Assembly (NCBI RefSeq): GCF_017742245.1
Contig: NZ_JAGHKO010000017.1
Coordinates: 372,001-436,000, forward strand
DNA length: 64,000 nt
DNA from: Niastella soli
GTDB lineage: Bacteria; Bacteroidota; Bacteroidia; Chitinophagales; Chitinophagaceae
Direction: 5' to 3'
Program-made: the position numbers and the translations under genes
Notes under the pieces: model-generated
Seen by the model: only the letters and a program-made list of their open reading frames with translations
Databases searched by the model: none
Told to the model about the DNA's origin: nothing
Shown: positions 26,646-36,665 of the stretch, one piece after another
How the letters are laid out: each line of letters starts with the position of its first letter
How positions within the stretch are numbered: the stretch's first letter is position 1

Positions 26646-29600
26646 TCATTTTCCGGTTAAGTATTCCAGTTCAATAATTGTGTTGTTCAGGGCATGTACA
26701 GCTTGCAGATAACCCAGTTCTATATTAACAGCATTATTCATTTGCAGGGTCCACTCCACATAACTCACATCACCTTTTTCAAAACCCAGGCGGGCGTTCC
26801 GGGTTATCAGGGCCGCCTGTTGTAACCCGGTTGCTTCATAATACTGTACCTGAACAGCATATTTTTTATACGATTCATTTAATTGCTGCCATTGATTGGT
26901 GAGGTACTGGCTGGTAACATCTACTTCCAGGCGGGTTGTTTCTTCCTGTAACTTACCGGCCTTAACACGCGCCTTCACGGCTTTATTAAAGATGGGCAGG
27001 CCTACACTCAACTGATAAATATTAAAGCGGTCGCTGCCACTATAATATTTCTGCGTAATGCCATCTTTTGTTTGGTAACCAATTATAGACTGATTACTAT
27101 ACCCCACCATAAACTCAGGATTCAACCTTGCCCTTTCAATATTGGTTTGCGCGGCATTAACTTTTGCCTGTTGCTGCTGCAATTGTACTGCCGGATGACT
27201 GATCACCGCCATGGTATCAATTACCTGTTCATGTTCCTTTTTCAATGAGTGGTACGCTGGCAACAGATAATCCTTTGTATTCAACAACCATTGCAATTGT
27301 TGTTGTTCCATCCGCAGATCGGCTTTTACCTGCTCCTGTTGCAGTTTCAATTGCTGGATCTGTGTTTCGGCATTGCTTTTTTCCAGCATAGTGCTTTCAC
27401 CGGTTTTTAACCGCAAGTTGGCAGCATCCAGAAACCGGCTGTAAATGGAATCGAGCCGAAGCAATAGCTTCTGCCGCTCCAACAGATCAACCATATTATA
27501 GAATACCGCCTTCACAGCTTTCTGCAACTCCTGTTGTTTTAATGCTAGCCGGCTATTGGCCACCTGTTCCTCTGCGCCATACAATTCTCGTTGCCGCCGA
27601 TAAACCACAGGAAGTTCAAATGATTGGTTAATGTAAAACCGGGTATCGTTATTTACACTATTAATGCCACCATATTCACCTCCTATCTGTGTGCGAGGCA
27701 ATTCAGCGGTAGCCGTTTGTAATTGTTTCCAGTAACCAATGCCCGACCTGCTGGCTTTTAAGGACAGGTTGTTGGTATTGGCCTGTTGCAACAGCTGGTC
27801 CAGCGATTGTGATCGTTCAACACCAGTTTGGGTAAACGCAGACTGGCATACAAATAACCCGATGAGCATTATAGCTACCTGTGGTACTGCCTTTACGCTC
27901 TTCCATTTCTCCACCCACAAATACAACACGGGTAACACTATCAACGTAAGAAAGGTAGCAGTGATCAGTCCACCAATAACAACAGTTGCCAGTGGTCGCT
28001 GTACTTCAGCGCCGGGTCCCTGACTCAGGGCCATGGGTAAAAAACCCAGCGAGGCTACAGAGGCAGTCATTAAGACCGGACGCAATCTTATACGCGTTCC
28101 TTCCATAATAATTTGTTTTATATCGTGTATGCCATGATGCTTTAATCGAATGAATTCAGCGATCAGTACAATGCCGTTTAACACGGCCACGCCAAACAGG
28201 GCTATAAAACCAATACCGGCAGAAATACTGAAGGGCATCCCCCGCATCCATAACAACAGAATGCCACCAATAGCAGATAATGGAATGGCCGTGAAAATAA
28301 GCAGCCCATACTTGATCTTTCCAAAGGCAAAGTATAACATTACCAGTATCAGCAATAAGGCAATTGGCACTGCGAAGGCTAAGCGCTGTCTCGCCTCGGT
28401 CAGGTTCTGGAACTGACCTCCATATACAATGTAGTACCCGCTTGACAGCTGTATTTGTTGTTTTATCTTTTTATCCAATTCTTCTACCACACTTTCAACA
28501 TCCCGTCCTCGTACATTGAATCCGGTAATGATCCTTCTTTTGGCATCTTCGCGTTGTATTTGATTAGGGCCATCTTTGATCGCTACTGTTGCAACCTGGC
28601 TAAGTGGTACCTGCGCGCCGGTTGGTGTAGGGATCAGCAAGTTTTGAACATCAGTTACATCCTGCCGTTGCAGGTTCTCCAATCGCACTACCAGATCGAA
28701 CCGCCGTTCGCCTTCATAAACCAGTCCGGCGCTTTGCCCGGCAAAAGCAGTATTCAGCACGCGGTTTATATCCTCGATATTCAATCCATAATGCGCTATA
28801 GCCGTTCTGTTATACGTGACCAGAATTTGTGGAATACCGGTAACGGTCTCTACATAGAGATCGGTTGCCCCTTTTACTCCGTTTATTATGGACGATACTT
28901 TATCCGCATAGTGGGCCAGGGTATCGAGGTCTTCGCCAAAGATCTTGCAAACCACATCCTGACGAGCCCCACTGATCAACTCATTGAACCGCATTTGCAC
29001 GGGGTATTGAAACCCGAACGTAGCGCCTGGAATTTCCTGTAACGCCAGCTGCATGTTGTTAGTCAGCTCATCATAGGTGCGGGCGCTTGTCCATTCCTTT
29101 TTATCTTTCAAGATTACCATCAGGTCACTGGCGTCCAACGGCATGGGGTCGGTAGGTATTTCACTACTGCCATTCTTGCCTACCACTTTTTGAACTTCGG
29201 GAAACCGGCTTTTCAAAATATGTGCAGCCTGCGTTAAGGTATTTACCGAAGCATTTATATTGCTTCCTGTAAGTAACCTGGTTTCAACGGCAAAATCCCC
29301 CTCTGCAAGCTTGGGAATAAATTCTCCACCCAGGCGGGAAAATATAAGCAGGCTGATCACAAAGGCCCCTATACTTCCGGCTATAATTAATTTGGGAAAC
29401 CGAAGCATTCGTTCCAGCACAAATTGATATGCTTTTTCAAACTGCTCCATCATGCGATCACTGAACGTCTTTTTGTGCGATAACTTTTTGCTGATGAACA
29501 GGGAAGTTACCATAGGCACATAAGTGAATGATAACAGGAAGGCCCCTAATAAAGCAAAGGTTACTGTTTGCGCCATGGGCCGGAACATTTTCCCTTCAAT

Positions 29601-31013
29601 GCCTTGTAATGAATATATAGGCAGATATACAACAAGTATAATGATCTGACCAAAAATGGCTGCGTTCATCATTTTTGATGCACTGTGGTGAACTTCCTCA
29701 TCCATACTGCTTTGGTTAAGCCGGTTTATCCCCGAGAAATGTTTTGAATGACTTAACCGGTGCATTACCGCTTCTACAATGATCACCGCTCCGTCTACGA
29801 TCAACCCAAAGTCAATGGCCCCCAAACTCATGAGATTTCCGCTTACGCCAAATATATTCATCAATATAATGGCGAATAACATTGATAACGGTATAACAGA
29901 CGCCACTACCAATCCTGCCCGCAGGTTACCCAGGAATACTACCAGCACAAACACCACGATCAACGCGCCTTCAATAAGGTTCTTCTGAACCGTGCCGATT
30001 GCATGGTTCACCATTTTTGTACGGTCCAGAAAAGGTTCTATCACCACTCCTTCCGGCAGGGTTTGTTGTATCTGTTTTACTCTTTCCTTCACCCGTTTTA
30101 TCACAGCCGATGAGTTCTCGCCTTTCAGCATCATCACTATGGCGCCCGCCACTTCACCTTTATCATTATACGTCATAGCCCCATACCTGGTGGCACTACC
30201 CAAATTAATGACAGCCACATCCCGTATTAGCACTGGTATGCCACCCTCCATTGTTTTTACTACTATATTACCAATGTCCTGTTCGTTTGAGATCAACCCT
30301 TCACTGCGAATAAATAAGACTGTGGGGCCTTTTTCAATATAGGCGCCGCCCGTATTCTGGTTATTCTTTTCCAAAGCGGTGAATATATCATTGATAGTAA
30401 GGTTGTGCGATTTCAGACGGGAGGTATTCACGGCTATTTCATATTGTTTTAACCGGCCGCCAAAACTCGATACCTCGGCCACTCCGGGAGTGCCCAGCAA
30501 TTGCCGGCGAATGATCCAATCCTGGATGGTACGCAACTCCATGGCATCATACTTTTGCTCATATCCTTTTTTGGCTCTTACCACATATTGATAGATCTCC
30601 CCGAGACCGGTTGTTACAGGCGCCAGTTCAGGCTTGCCCAGTTGTACAGGGATCAGGCTTTGCACTTGTTGCAGCCGCTCGGCAATTTGTTGCCTGGCCC
30701 AGTATAAATCCACCTCTTCATGAAAAACAATAGTTACTACCGACAACCCAAAACGGGAAAAACTCCTGATCTGTTTGAGACCGGGGATCGTGCTGTTTGC
30801 TTGTTCAATGGGAAAGGTGATCAATCGCTCTACATCGGGCGCGCCCAATGATGGCGAAGTGGTGATCACCTGAACCTGGTTATCGGTAATATCAGGAACA
30901 GCATCAATTGGTAACCGGGTTACCGCATAACCGCCCCAGATCAAAAGGGTCAAAACAAATAAACCGATTACCAGCTTATTCTTTATTGAAAAACGAATGA
31001 TTGCCTGGATCAT
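26646..31013 (-). CDS. CusA/CzcA-family heavy-metal RND pump fused to a TolC-like outer-membrane factor
   Basis: 1455 residues from the ATG at 31013 (MIQAIIRFSIKNKLVIG); the open frame runs 36 codons further but without family sequence. Residues 1 to about 1040 are a complete HME-RND proton/metal antiporter, with the proton-relay motif DFGLIVDGAVIIVE typical of the CzcA/CusA group. A hydrophobic, signal-like segment (IMLIGLFVCQSAFTQ, ending near 1062) leads into a 393-residue outer-membrane-factor domain with two coiled-coil halves. The fusion would place pump and channel in one chain unless cleaved after the signal-like segment. It exports monovalent or divalent metal ions; which metal cannot be read. 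Confidence 0.92.
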   Translation of the reverse strand: MIQAIIRFSIKNKLVIGLFVLTLLIWGGYAVTRLPIDAVPDITDNQVQVITTSPSLGAPDVERLITFPIEQANSTIPGLKQIRSFSRFGLSVVTIVFHEEVDLYWARQQIAERLQQVQSLIPVQLGKPELAPVTTGLGEIYQYVVRAKKGYEQKYDAMELRTIQDWIIRRQLLGTPGVAEVSSFGGRLKQYEIAVNTSRLKSHNLTINDIFTALEKNNQNTGGAYIEKGPTVLFIRSEGLISNEQDIGNIVVKTMEGGIPVLIRDVAVINLGSATRYGAMTYNDKGEVAGAIVMMLKGENSSAVIKRVKERVKQIQQTLPEGVVIEPFLDRTKMVNHAIGTVQKNLIEGALIVVFVLVVFLGNLRAGLVVASVIPLSMLFAIILMNIFGVSGNLMSLGAIDFGLIVDGAVIIVEAVMHRLSHSKHFSGINRLNQSSMDEEVHHSASKMMNAAIFGQIIILVVYLPIYSLQGIEGKMFRPMAQTVTFALLGAFLLSFTYVPMVTSLFISKKLSHKKTFSDRMMEQFEKAYQFVLERMLRFPKLIIAGSIGAFVISLLIFSRLGGEFIPKLAEGDFAVETRLLTGSNINASVNTLTQAAHILKSRFPEVQKVVGKNGSSEIPTDPMPLDASDLMVILKDKKEWTSARTYDELTNNMQLALQEIPGATFGFQYPVQMRFNELISGARQDVVCKIFGEDLDTLAHYADKVSSIINGVKGATDLYVETVTGIPQILVTYNRTAIAHYGLNIEDINRVLNTAFAGQSAGLVYEGERRFDLVVRLENLQRQDVTDVQNLLIPTPTGAQVPLSQVATVAIKDGPNQIQREDAKRRIITGFNVRGRDVESVVEELDKKIKQQIQLSSGYYIVYGGQFQNLTEARQRLAFAVPIALLLILVMLYFAFGKIKYGLLIFTAIPLSAIGGILLLWMRGMPFSISAGIGFIALFGVAVLNGIVLIAEFIRLKHHGIHDIKQIIMEGTRIRLRPVLMTASVASLGFLPMALSQGPGAEVQRPLATVVIGGLITATFLTLIVLPVLYLWVEKWKSVKAVPQVAIMLIGLFVCQSAFTQTGVERSQSLDQLLQQANTNNLSLKASRSGIGYWKQLQTATAELPRTQIGGEYGGINSVNNDTRFYINQSFELPVVYRRQRELYGAEEQVANSRLALKQQELQKAVKAVFYNMVDLLERQKLLLRLDSIYSRFLDAANLRLKTGESTMLEKSNAETQIQQLKLQQEQVKADLRMEQQQLQWLLNTKDYLLPAYHSLKKEHEQVIDTMAVISHPAVQLQQQQAKVNAAQTNIERARLNPEFMVGYSNQSIIGYQTKDGITQKYYSGSDRFNIYQLSVGLPIFNKAVKARVKAGKLQEETTRLEVDVTSQYLTNQWQQLNESYKKYAVQVQYYEATGLQQAALITRNARLGFEKGDVSYVEWTLQMNNAVNIELGYLQAVHALNNTIIELEYLTGK

Positions 31014-31221
31014 TAAATACTTTTTATCGTGAAACTTTAAATCGTGAGATACCGATAAGTCGGGACAGACGATCAAATGTGAAACCGCCCCAGGCTCAGC
31101 CAGCGAATAAAATGCCAGCAAAACACCCGTGCATCACGTGCAATGAAACAATTGTAATATTCACGCAATCGTTAAACGATTGAACACATTAGTTCAACAT
31201 TAATAGAAAATTGCTATAGAA

Positions 31222-31611
31222 TTAAGCGCAACGGGGAGGTTGAAAAATGTCTGCTATTGACAGTAGGGTGTGACTTTCTTCATCGAGTAAAACAAACTCA
31301 GTCTTTGTTTCCGTGGAACGTACCGGCAATTCAATAAACGTCATAGCCGGACATTCGCAATTTATGGCTGTTGTAACGGCACAACAATCAGCATGCCGAA
31401 AAGGCAATTGATTGTCGCGCTGATAATCAGCATCTCTTACATATTGATGAATGTAATGTTCATTCAGGAAAGAAAGTAAGGACACAGAAGGGTCCAGTTG
31501 CCGGTGCTCTATAAAATGTTGTATTAATACCGGCACACGCAGAAACTGATGCATTTCTGAGAATGACAGCATATAAATACACATAAAAAATATGGCCACG
31601 GTCTTTTTCAC
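31222..31611 (-). CDS. Small Cys/His-containing protein upstream of the metal efflux genes
   Basis: 129 residues using a GTG start at 31611 (VKKTVAIFFMCIYMLSFSE), which puts a membrane segment or signal at the N terminus; a longer form could begin at 31638. The body contains HFIEHRQ, FLNEHYIHQYVRDADYQRD and a cysteine group (HADCCAVTTAINCECP). Similar small proteins are common next to Bacteroidota metal RND pumps and may bind the metal or steer it to the pump. It precedes the pump gene by about 208 bp on the same strand. Confidence 0.6.
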   Translation of the reverse strand: MKKTVAIFFMCIYMLSFSEMHQFLRVPVLIQHFIEHRQLDPSVSLLSFLNEHYIHQYVRDADYQRDNQLPFRHADCCAVTTAINCECPAMTFIELPVRSTETKTEFVLLDEESHTLLSIADIFQPPRCA

Positions 31612-31707
31612 CCGCCAAATGTACAAACAGATGAGCAAATCTCCCCCTGCCTAATTATTTTTTAACCTGGGTTAACGCAAGCGTATCTTTACTATCAAGA
31701 CTGTTTT

Positions 31708-32640
31708 ATGATACTAAACCGTCCGTTTCCTTTAGATATTCCCTCACGTCAATCACTCCGGTATACTTTTTATGCCGCCCTTTGTGTATTCCTGATACTG
31801 GTATTGTTACGACCATTTGGTCTTGATGAATTAAAAAGCCCCATACTACTCTTTCATGCTTTTTTATATGCGCTGGTAACATTCATTTTTGTTACAGCAA
31901 ACACGTTGCTGCTGCCCAGGCTGTTTCCAACTGTTTACCGGGAAGAAAAATGGACCGTGGGAAAAGAATGCATTCACATGTGCTGGCATCTTGTTCCTAT
32001 TGCCATCGGCAATTGGCTGTTGACGCATTGGCTTTATAAAAACAGTTTATCGTGGCATAACCTGCTCAATTTTTTATGGATCACGCTGGTAGTGGGCGTT
32101 TTTCCACTTTGGCTAAATGTATTATTAAAACAGCAGCGGCTGTTAAAAAAATACCAATCCGGTGCCTCCCGGCTCGAAGAACAATTGAACCAACCCGTAA
32201 GTGCCCCCTCCTCCACCGAACCGGTTCCGGAGCAAGTGGTATTTATCAGTGAAAACGGAAAGGAGCAATTTATGGTGTTACCCGGAGAGATCAGGTACGT
32301 TACATCGGCAGACAATTATGTGCGGATATATTTTATAAAAGATAATAAACCCGCGTCCCAGTTGTTGCGAAATACCCTGCGAAAAGCAGAAGATGTTCTA
32401 TCACCTTTCCCGCAATTTTTCCGGTGTCACCGGGCTTTTATTGTAAACCTGAAAGTAGTACAACATGTAAGCGGCAATGCCCAGGGGTATAAATTGCATT
32501 TACAGGGGGTGGAAGAATTAATTCCGGTATCCCGTAATCTCAATGCGCAACTGGCAGAAAACCTGAATCGGTCGGCAATGGGAAAAAAGCAGATCCCGAC
32601 AAGTCGGGACAGGCTGGCAGAAGGCAGACGGCAGACATGA
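31708..32640 (+). CDS. LytTR-domain transcriptional regulator with N-terminal membrane domain
   Basis: 310 residues. Residues 20-145 hold four predicted membrane helices (YTFYAALCVFLILVLL, FLYALVTFIFVTANTLLL, WHLVPIAIGNWLL, LLNFLWITLVVGVFPLWL). Residues 175-285 are a LytTR DNA-binding domain (IRYVTSADNYVRIYF, FFRCHRAFIVNLKVV, IPVSRNLNAQL). The last 20 or so residues, ending RLAEGRRQT, are encoded by a palindrome (CCCGACAAGTCGGG) and three GGCAGAM heptamers, so they are likely a neutral extension. It is divergent from the efflux operon and may sense a membrane signal; its target is unknown. Confidence 0.88.
   Translation: MILNRPFPLDIPSRQSLRYTFYAALCVFLILVLLRPFGLDELKSPILLFHAFLYALVTFIFVTANTLLLPRLFPTVYREEKWTVGKECIHMCWHLVPIAIGNWLLTHWLYKNSLSWHNLLNFLWITLVVGVFPLWLNVLLKQQRLLKKYQSGASRLEEQLNQPVSAPSSTEPVPEQVVFISENGKEQFMVLPGEIRYVTSADNYVRIYFIKDNKPASQLLRNTLRKAEDVLSPFPQFFRCHRAFIVNLKVVQHVSGNAQGYKLHLQGVEELIPVSRNLNAQLAENLNRSAMGKKQIPTSRDRLAEGRRQT
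32595..32638. repeat. Palindrome plus heptamer tail inside the LytTR gene end
   Basis: CCCGACAAGTCGGG (from about 32597) followed by GGCAGAAGGCAGACGGCAGAC. Both belong to dispersed families: the palindrome recurs with changes near 31052 and 45966, and the heptamers match the complement of the eut array. Confidence 0.75.
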
Positions 32641-32759
32641 ATTCGACATTCCGTCCCAAACACCCCCAATTCATCCCTCGCATTTGGAAAACGCACTGAT
32701 TTACAGGCATTTTTGTAACAGGTAACGGCGCTTTGCCCTTACCTTCAAAAAGTACAATT

Positions 32760-33449
32760 ATGACCAGCCTGTTAAAAATTATGCTCATCCTGCACATCAT
32801 CAGTGGCTTTACCGCACTCGCCTGCGGCCTGTTCTCTATGCTCAATACAAAAGGAGCACGAAACCATCGGCTTAATGGGAAGCTATTCTTTTATGGCATG
32901 ACCGGGGTATTTATTACGGCTACTTTTTTATCTATTGTCAGGAACATTCCATTCCTGTTTATGGTGGGCTTTTTTAGCTATTACCTTACCTGTTCGGGGT
33001 ACAGGGCGCTTTATCTTAAAAAACTGCATCTGCAACAGCAGCCGGCACCACTCGACTGGATCATCAGTATTACGGGCATCACCGCGGGATTAGCCCTGGT
33101 GACATTCAGCTATTTCTGGTTCATCCAACGGGGAATGTGGGGAACCGTGCCCCTTTCATTTGGTGTTTTTTGCTTTATTAGTGGCTGGAAGGACATTCGC
33201 CATTTTTACCATCGGCCTGATAATAAACAACACTGGTTCTTTACCCATGGGAGTCGTATGGGTGGCGCTTTTGCCGCAACCGTTACCGCATTTATTGTGG
33301 TAAATGTAAACATTGGCTCCTTAAGCTGGTTGCTATGGATCTTACCAGGTGTTTTGATCGGTTTCTGGACAAACCTCATTTTATCACGATACCGCAAATT
33401 CTTCAAGCAGAAGAAGACTGGTCAAACAGCGCCTGTAGTTACTACCTAG
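32760..33449 (+). CDS. Multi-pass membrane protein, DUF2306-like
   Basis: 229 residues from the ATG at 32760 (MTSLLKIMLILHIISGFTAL). About seven hydrophobic helices. The opening LHIISGFTALACGLFSMLNTKG with HRLNGKLFFYGM resembles the DUF2306 family of predicted membrane proteins, some of which contain histidines that could bind haem or metal. Function unknown. Its stop codon overlaps that of the convergent porin gene in the shared tetranucleotide CTAG (33446-33449). Confidence 0.75.
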   Translation: MTSLLKIMLILHIISGFTALACGLFSMLNTKGARNHRLNGKLFFYGMTGVFITATFLSIVRNIPFLFMVGFFSYYLTCSGYRALYLKKLHLQQQPAPLDWIISITGITAGLALVTFSYFWFIQRGMWGTVPLSFGVFCFISGWKDIRHFYHRPDNKQHWFFTHGSRMGGAFAATVTAFIVVNVNIGSLSWLLWILPGVLIGFWTNLILSRYRKFFKQKKTGQTAPVVTT

Positions 33450-35524
33450 TTCACAAAACTCCAGAAGACACCTACCCGGATTTGCAAACCGGGGTATGGA
33501 TATCCATTGGTGGGAACATTGTTGAGGGTAAATCCTCCACCGTTCGCAATATTGATGGAGTTCAGGTTCTCGGCCCGTACATAGGCATTAAAGCTTTTGA
33601 TCCGGAAGTGCAGGAAAGCGGCAATATCAGGGCGTTCTAACCTGATAGTATTCACCTCCTGGTTAAAGTACTGACCTAGTAATGGAGAGTATTCAGGGGC
33701 TTTGTAAGGGGTGAAATAACGCATTTCACCACCAAAACTAATGCGCAGGTTTTTAAATCCAAGGCTACCATCATAACCCACCTGGTTACGGGTAGTAATA
33801 AGCGGCAGGTTAACCGGTCCGTCACCTACCCGTTGCTGTAAAGTAACCCATGCTTTCCAGTTCCAACCACCACCTATCCGGAAGATCTTTTCACCCGACA
33901 GTTGCATCACATTGAAGATGGTAGAGGCCTGCGCTACCTGTATATAACCGCTGTAATAGGTATAGTTGGTAACCAGGTAATATTTTCCCTGCAACTTCAA
34001 TCTCAATTTGGGTTGTTCAAACGTACCAAACAACACATTGGTATTTTCTTTTTTCAGATCAAGCGGTACGGCAGCAGTATCCAGGTAAAAACTGCTGAGG
34101 GAGTTGAACATAAAGGACGGCGTACGATTGGTGTTTTGAAAACCAACCTCCAGATAACCGATCTGTTTGCTGATCAAACGACGCAAACTGATGTATGCAT
34201 TATAATCACCAGCATTAAAACCCGCTACATAAAAACTACCCAGCGCTTCTATGTCCCATTTCTGATTACGGGTGCGGTTTCGGTATTCACCGTGTATATA
34301 AGTATTATAATAATCCCTGGTATACACGCTGTCTTTAAAGTAGAAGGAATCCACCATACTGCCGTGCATGTTTTGGATAGCGGCGCCCAGTTTCAGGAAC
34401 TGTTGCGCGTTCTTGGCGTCAGGGAAAGTATAGAATGAAAAATCATTGGTAAGGTCCTTCCAATACTCTTTGACATAAAAAGTATCCGGTTTCTTTGCCA
34501 GGTGGAACAAATACAAACTATCATAATAGGCACTGTCGGCCCAGGTATCCTGAAAGCGATTGTGATACGTGCTGTATGCAATGGTATGCTCCAGCCGCAC
34601 CCGCGGATAGAACAGCGGAATTACAGTGGTATCATTTACAACCAGGGAATCTTTTTGCCCAAGGTCGTACTGGTTCCGCATCATATAGGTAGCATTGGTA
34701 TACAACCTGCCTGTGGCAATGTGGCTGCTGAAAAAGTTACGGCTGCCGGGGTTATCGGGTCCCAGTTTGGTTGGGATGTTAGAACGGTCATCAAAACCAC
34801 CACCGGCACTATCTAAAAAAGCAGTGGAAGCAATACCACCGTTTTCACCAGACTGTAATTTATTACCAACTATTACGATGAAATTCTGCCAACGTTTGTT
34901 TTTAGACTGATACCAGTTGGTGAACCGGTAATTATTATGATTGGTATTCTGGTTCTGAAAATAACCGGGTGAATTGATAAGCCGGTATTCAAAAGCCATG
35001 TTCCAGTTGGGTTTCAGGTTCTGGGTATTCATCAGGCGAATGAACTGTTCCGACTTTGAACCCAGCAGGTAATTAAGCTCCGAATAAGGCCGCGTGGTAT
35101 TGTAAAAACGGGCATCTTCAACCGTTAAATTATAATCGTCATAGGTGTGAAAGCCATAGTCCCACCCTGCTTTCATGAGCGGTTCAAACAACAGGCTTCG
35201 GGAAGCATTCCCCAGATTACCCAGGGTAACGTGGTACCAGGGTTGTGAGATCTTTCTGGGAAATTCATACAGTACAGAATCAAATCCCCGCAAGCGGCTG
35301 GTATCGAGAAAACGAAAGTAGATGGTGATCGAATCTTCCAATCCGGTACGGTGACCAATAGAATCACTGCCACCCGATCCCATGCCCATGCCGCTAAACC
35401 TGCCCTGCGCCTGACGAAAAACATCGCTCTGCGCCTTGGTAGCAGTTGCAAAGCAGGTAAGCATAAATATGATTCCCAGGAATATGTAAGAGTTCCTTAA
35501 CACGTATGAACGATTTTTAAACAA
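33446..35524 (-). CDS. Putative porin, Bacteroidota type
   Basis: 692 residues with a signal peptide (SYIFLGIIFMLTCFATATKAQ). The mature protein has a short Gly/Met-rich start, then alternating beta strands rich in Tyr, Asn and Trp, ending in an aromatic-rich strand (QIRVGVFWSFVN), as in the 'putative porin' family. Conserved segments include WYHVTLGNLGNASRSLLFEP and DYGFHTYDDYNLT. Likely an outer-membrane barrel; the permeant is unknown. No partner gene in the same transcript is evident. Confidence 0.85.
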   Translation of the reverse strand: MFKNRSYVLRNSYIFLGIIFMLTCFATATKAQSDVFRQAQGRFSGMGMGSGGSDSIGHRTGLEDSITIYFRFLDTSRLRGFDSVLYEFPRKISQPWYHVTLGNLGNASRSLLFEPLMKAGWDYGFHTYDDYNLTVEDARFYNTTRPYSELNYLLGSKSEQFIRLMNTQNLKPNWNMAFEYRLINSPGYFQNQNTNHNNYRFTNWYQSKNKRWQNFIVIVGNKLQSGENGGIASTAFLDSAGGGFDDRSNIPTKLGPDNPGSRNFFSSHIATGRLYTNATYMMRNQYDLGQKDSLVVNDTTVIPLFYPRVRLEHTIAYSTYHNRFQDTWADSAYYDSLYLFHLAKKPDTFYVKEYWKDLTNDFSFYTFPDAKNAQQFLKLGAAIQNMHGSMVDSFYFKDSVYTRDYYNTYIHGEYRNRTRNQKWDIEALGSFYVAGFNAGDYNAYISLRRLISKQIGYLEVGFQNTNRTPSFMFNSLSSFYLDTAAVPLDLKKENTNVLFGTFEQPKLRLKLQGKYYLVTNYTYYSGYIQVAQASTIFNVMQLSGEKIFRIGGGWNWKAWVTLQQRVGDGPVNLPLITTRNQVGYDGSLGFKNLRISFGGEMRYFTPYKAPEYSPLLGQYFNQEVNTIRLERPDIAAFLHFRIKSFNAYVRAENLNSINIANGGGFTLNNVPTNGYPYPGLQIRVGVFWSFVN

Positions 35525-35620
35525 GGCGACAAATTAATAATTAAAAAGCCGTTACCGGTTATAAGAAAGTTAATTGTGCTGATTAAAGCGAAGCGGTCGG
35601 CATGCCGACAGTTTCGGCTA

Positions 35621-36442
35621 TTATAACTCAGCTACCAGTTGTTTGAATAGCGCTGTAAGCTTTGGTTCTGCTTCTTTGGCAGCCTGTAACACTTCTTCGT
35701 GTGTTATCACATTATCTTCTTCTCGTATACCAATATCAGTAATAACACTAACTGCAAATACAGGCAGCCCCATATGCACGGCAACGATCACTTCCTGCAC
35801 GGTGCTCATCCCTACGGCATCGCCACCCAGACGGTGTATCAGTTTATATTCGGCCCTTGTTTCAAATGTTGGGCCAGTAACGCCAAAGTAAATACCTTCT
35901 ACCAGCTTTATATGTAACCCGGAAGCAATTTGCCGGGCCTTTTGTATGAGAACTTTTGAATAAGGCTCACTCATATCGGGGAAACGCGGGCCCAACTCAG
36001 CGATGTTCTTACCTAAAAGTGGGTTTACAATATTAAAACTGATATGATCGGTAATGATCATGATATCGCCTACTTTAAATCCGGTACCTACGCCACCTGC
36101 GGCATTGGACAATAACAAGGTTTGAATACCCAGTTGTTTCATTACCCTGATGGGGTAAACCACCTGATCGGGGCCATAACCTTCATAAAAATGAAAGCGG
36201 CCGGCCATAACCACCACTTTTTTCCCCCCTAATTCGCCAAATATCAGTTTGCCATGATGACCTTCTACGGTAGAAACCGGGAAATGAGGTATTTTGTCGT
36301 ACTCAATTTCTACTTCTACTTTTATTTCCTGCGCAAAATTTCCCAACCCGCTTCCCAGAACAATACCCACCTCAGGTGTTGGAGAATACCTGCTTTGGAT
36401 AAAGGAAGTGGTTTCATGCAGTTGCTGAAGTAAATCGGGCAT
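35621..36442 (-). CDS. punA: Purine nucleoside phosphorylase (trimeric, class I)
   Basis: 273 residues, normal for trimeric PNP, which splits inosine and guanosine with phosphate for purine salvage. Seen: the phosphate loop GIVLGSGLGNF near residue 27, VEGHHGKL, GRFHFYEGY, SNAAGG and VGMSTVQEVIVA. The Glu and Asn of the base-binding site are at FETRAEY and DIGIREEDNVITHEEV. The gene is monocistronic with a -7 box (TATATTTG) at 36491-36498. Confidence 0.95.
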   Translation of the reverse strand: MPDLLQQLHETTSFIQSRYSPTPEVGIVLGSGLGNFAQEIKVEVEIEYDKIPHFPVSTVEGHHGKLIFGELGGKKVVVMAGRFHFYEGYGPDQVVYPIRVMKQLGIQTLLLSNAAGGVGTGFKVGDIMIITDHISFNIVNPLLGKNIAELGPRFPDMSEPYSKVLIQKARQIASGLHIKLVEGIYFGVTGPTFETRAEYKLIHRLGGDAVGMSTVQEVIVAVHMGLPVFAVSVITDIGIREEDNVITHEEVLQAAKEAEPKLTALFKQLVAEL

Positions 36443-36490
36443 ATTGATTAAATAATATTAATGGCGTGAATACTGGTTTGAAAATGCGTG

Positions 36491-36498
36491 CAAATATA
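36491..36498 (-). promoter_or_regulatory. Putative -7 box of punA
   Basis: Minus-strand TATATTTG, an exact TAnnTTTG match, 49 bp before the punA start. The DNA further upstream is the module ACAAGTTTCCAGTTACC of the dispersed intergenic family. Confidence 0.35.
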
Positions 36499-36665
36499 CA
36501 AGTTTCCAGTTACCGGGTACAGGTTACCAGCCTCCTCGTAACCGGCGACTGGTAACCAGTGACCAGTGCCCTCCGCAATCGTTCCCGGAAACTGTAAGCC
36601 CGTTAACGGTAACTAACTAAACACTTAATAGATTTTTGCTTACTTTCGCTAAAATTTTTTACGGC

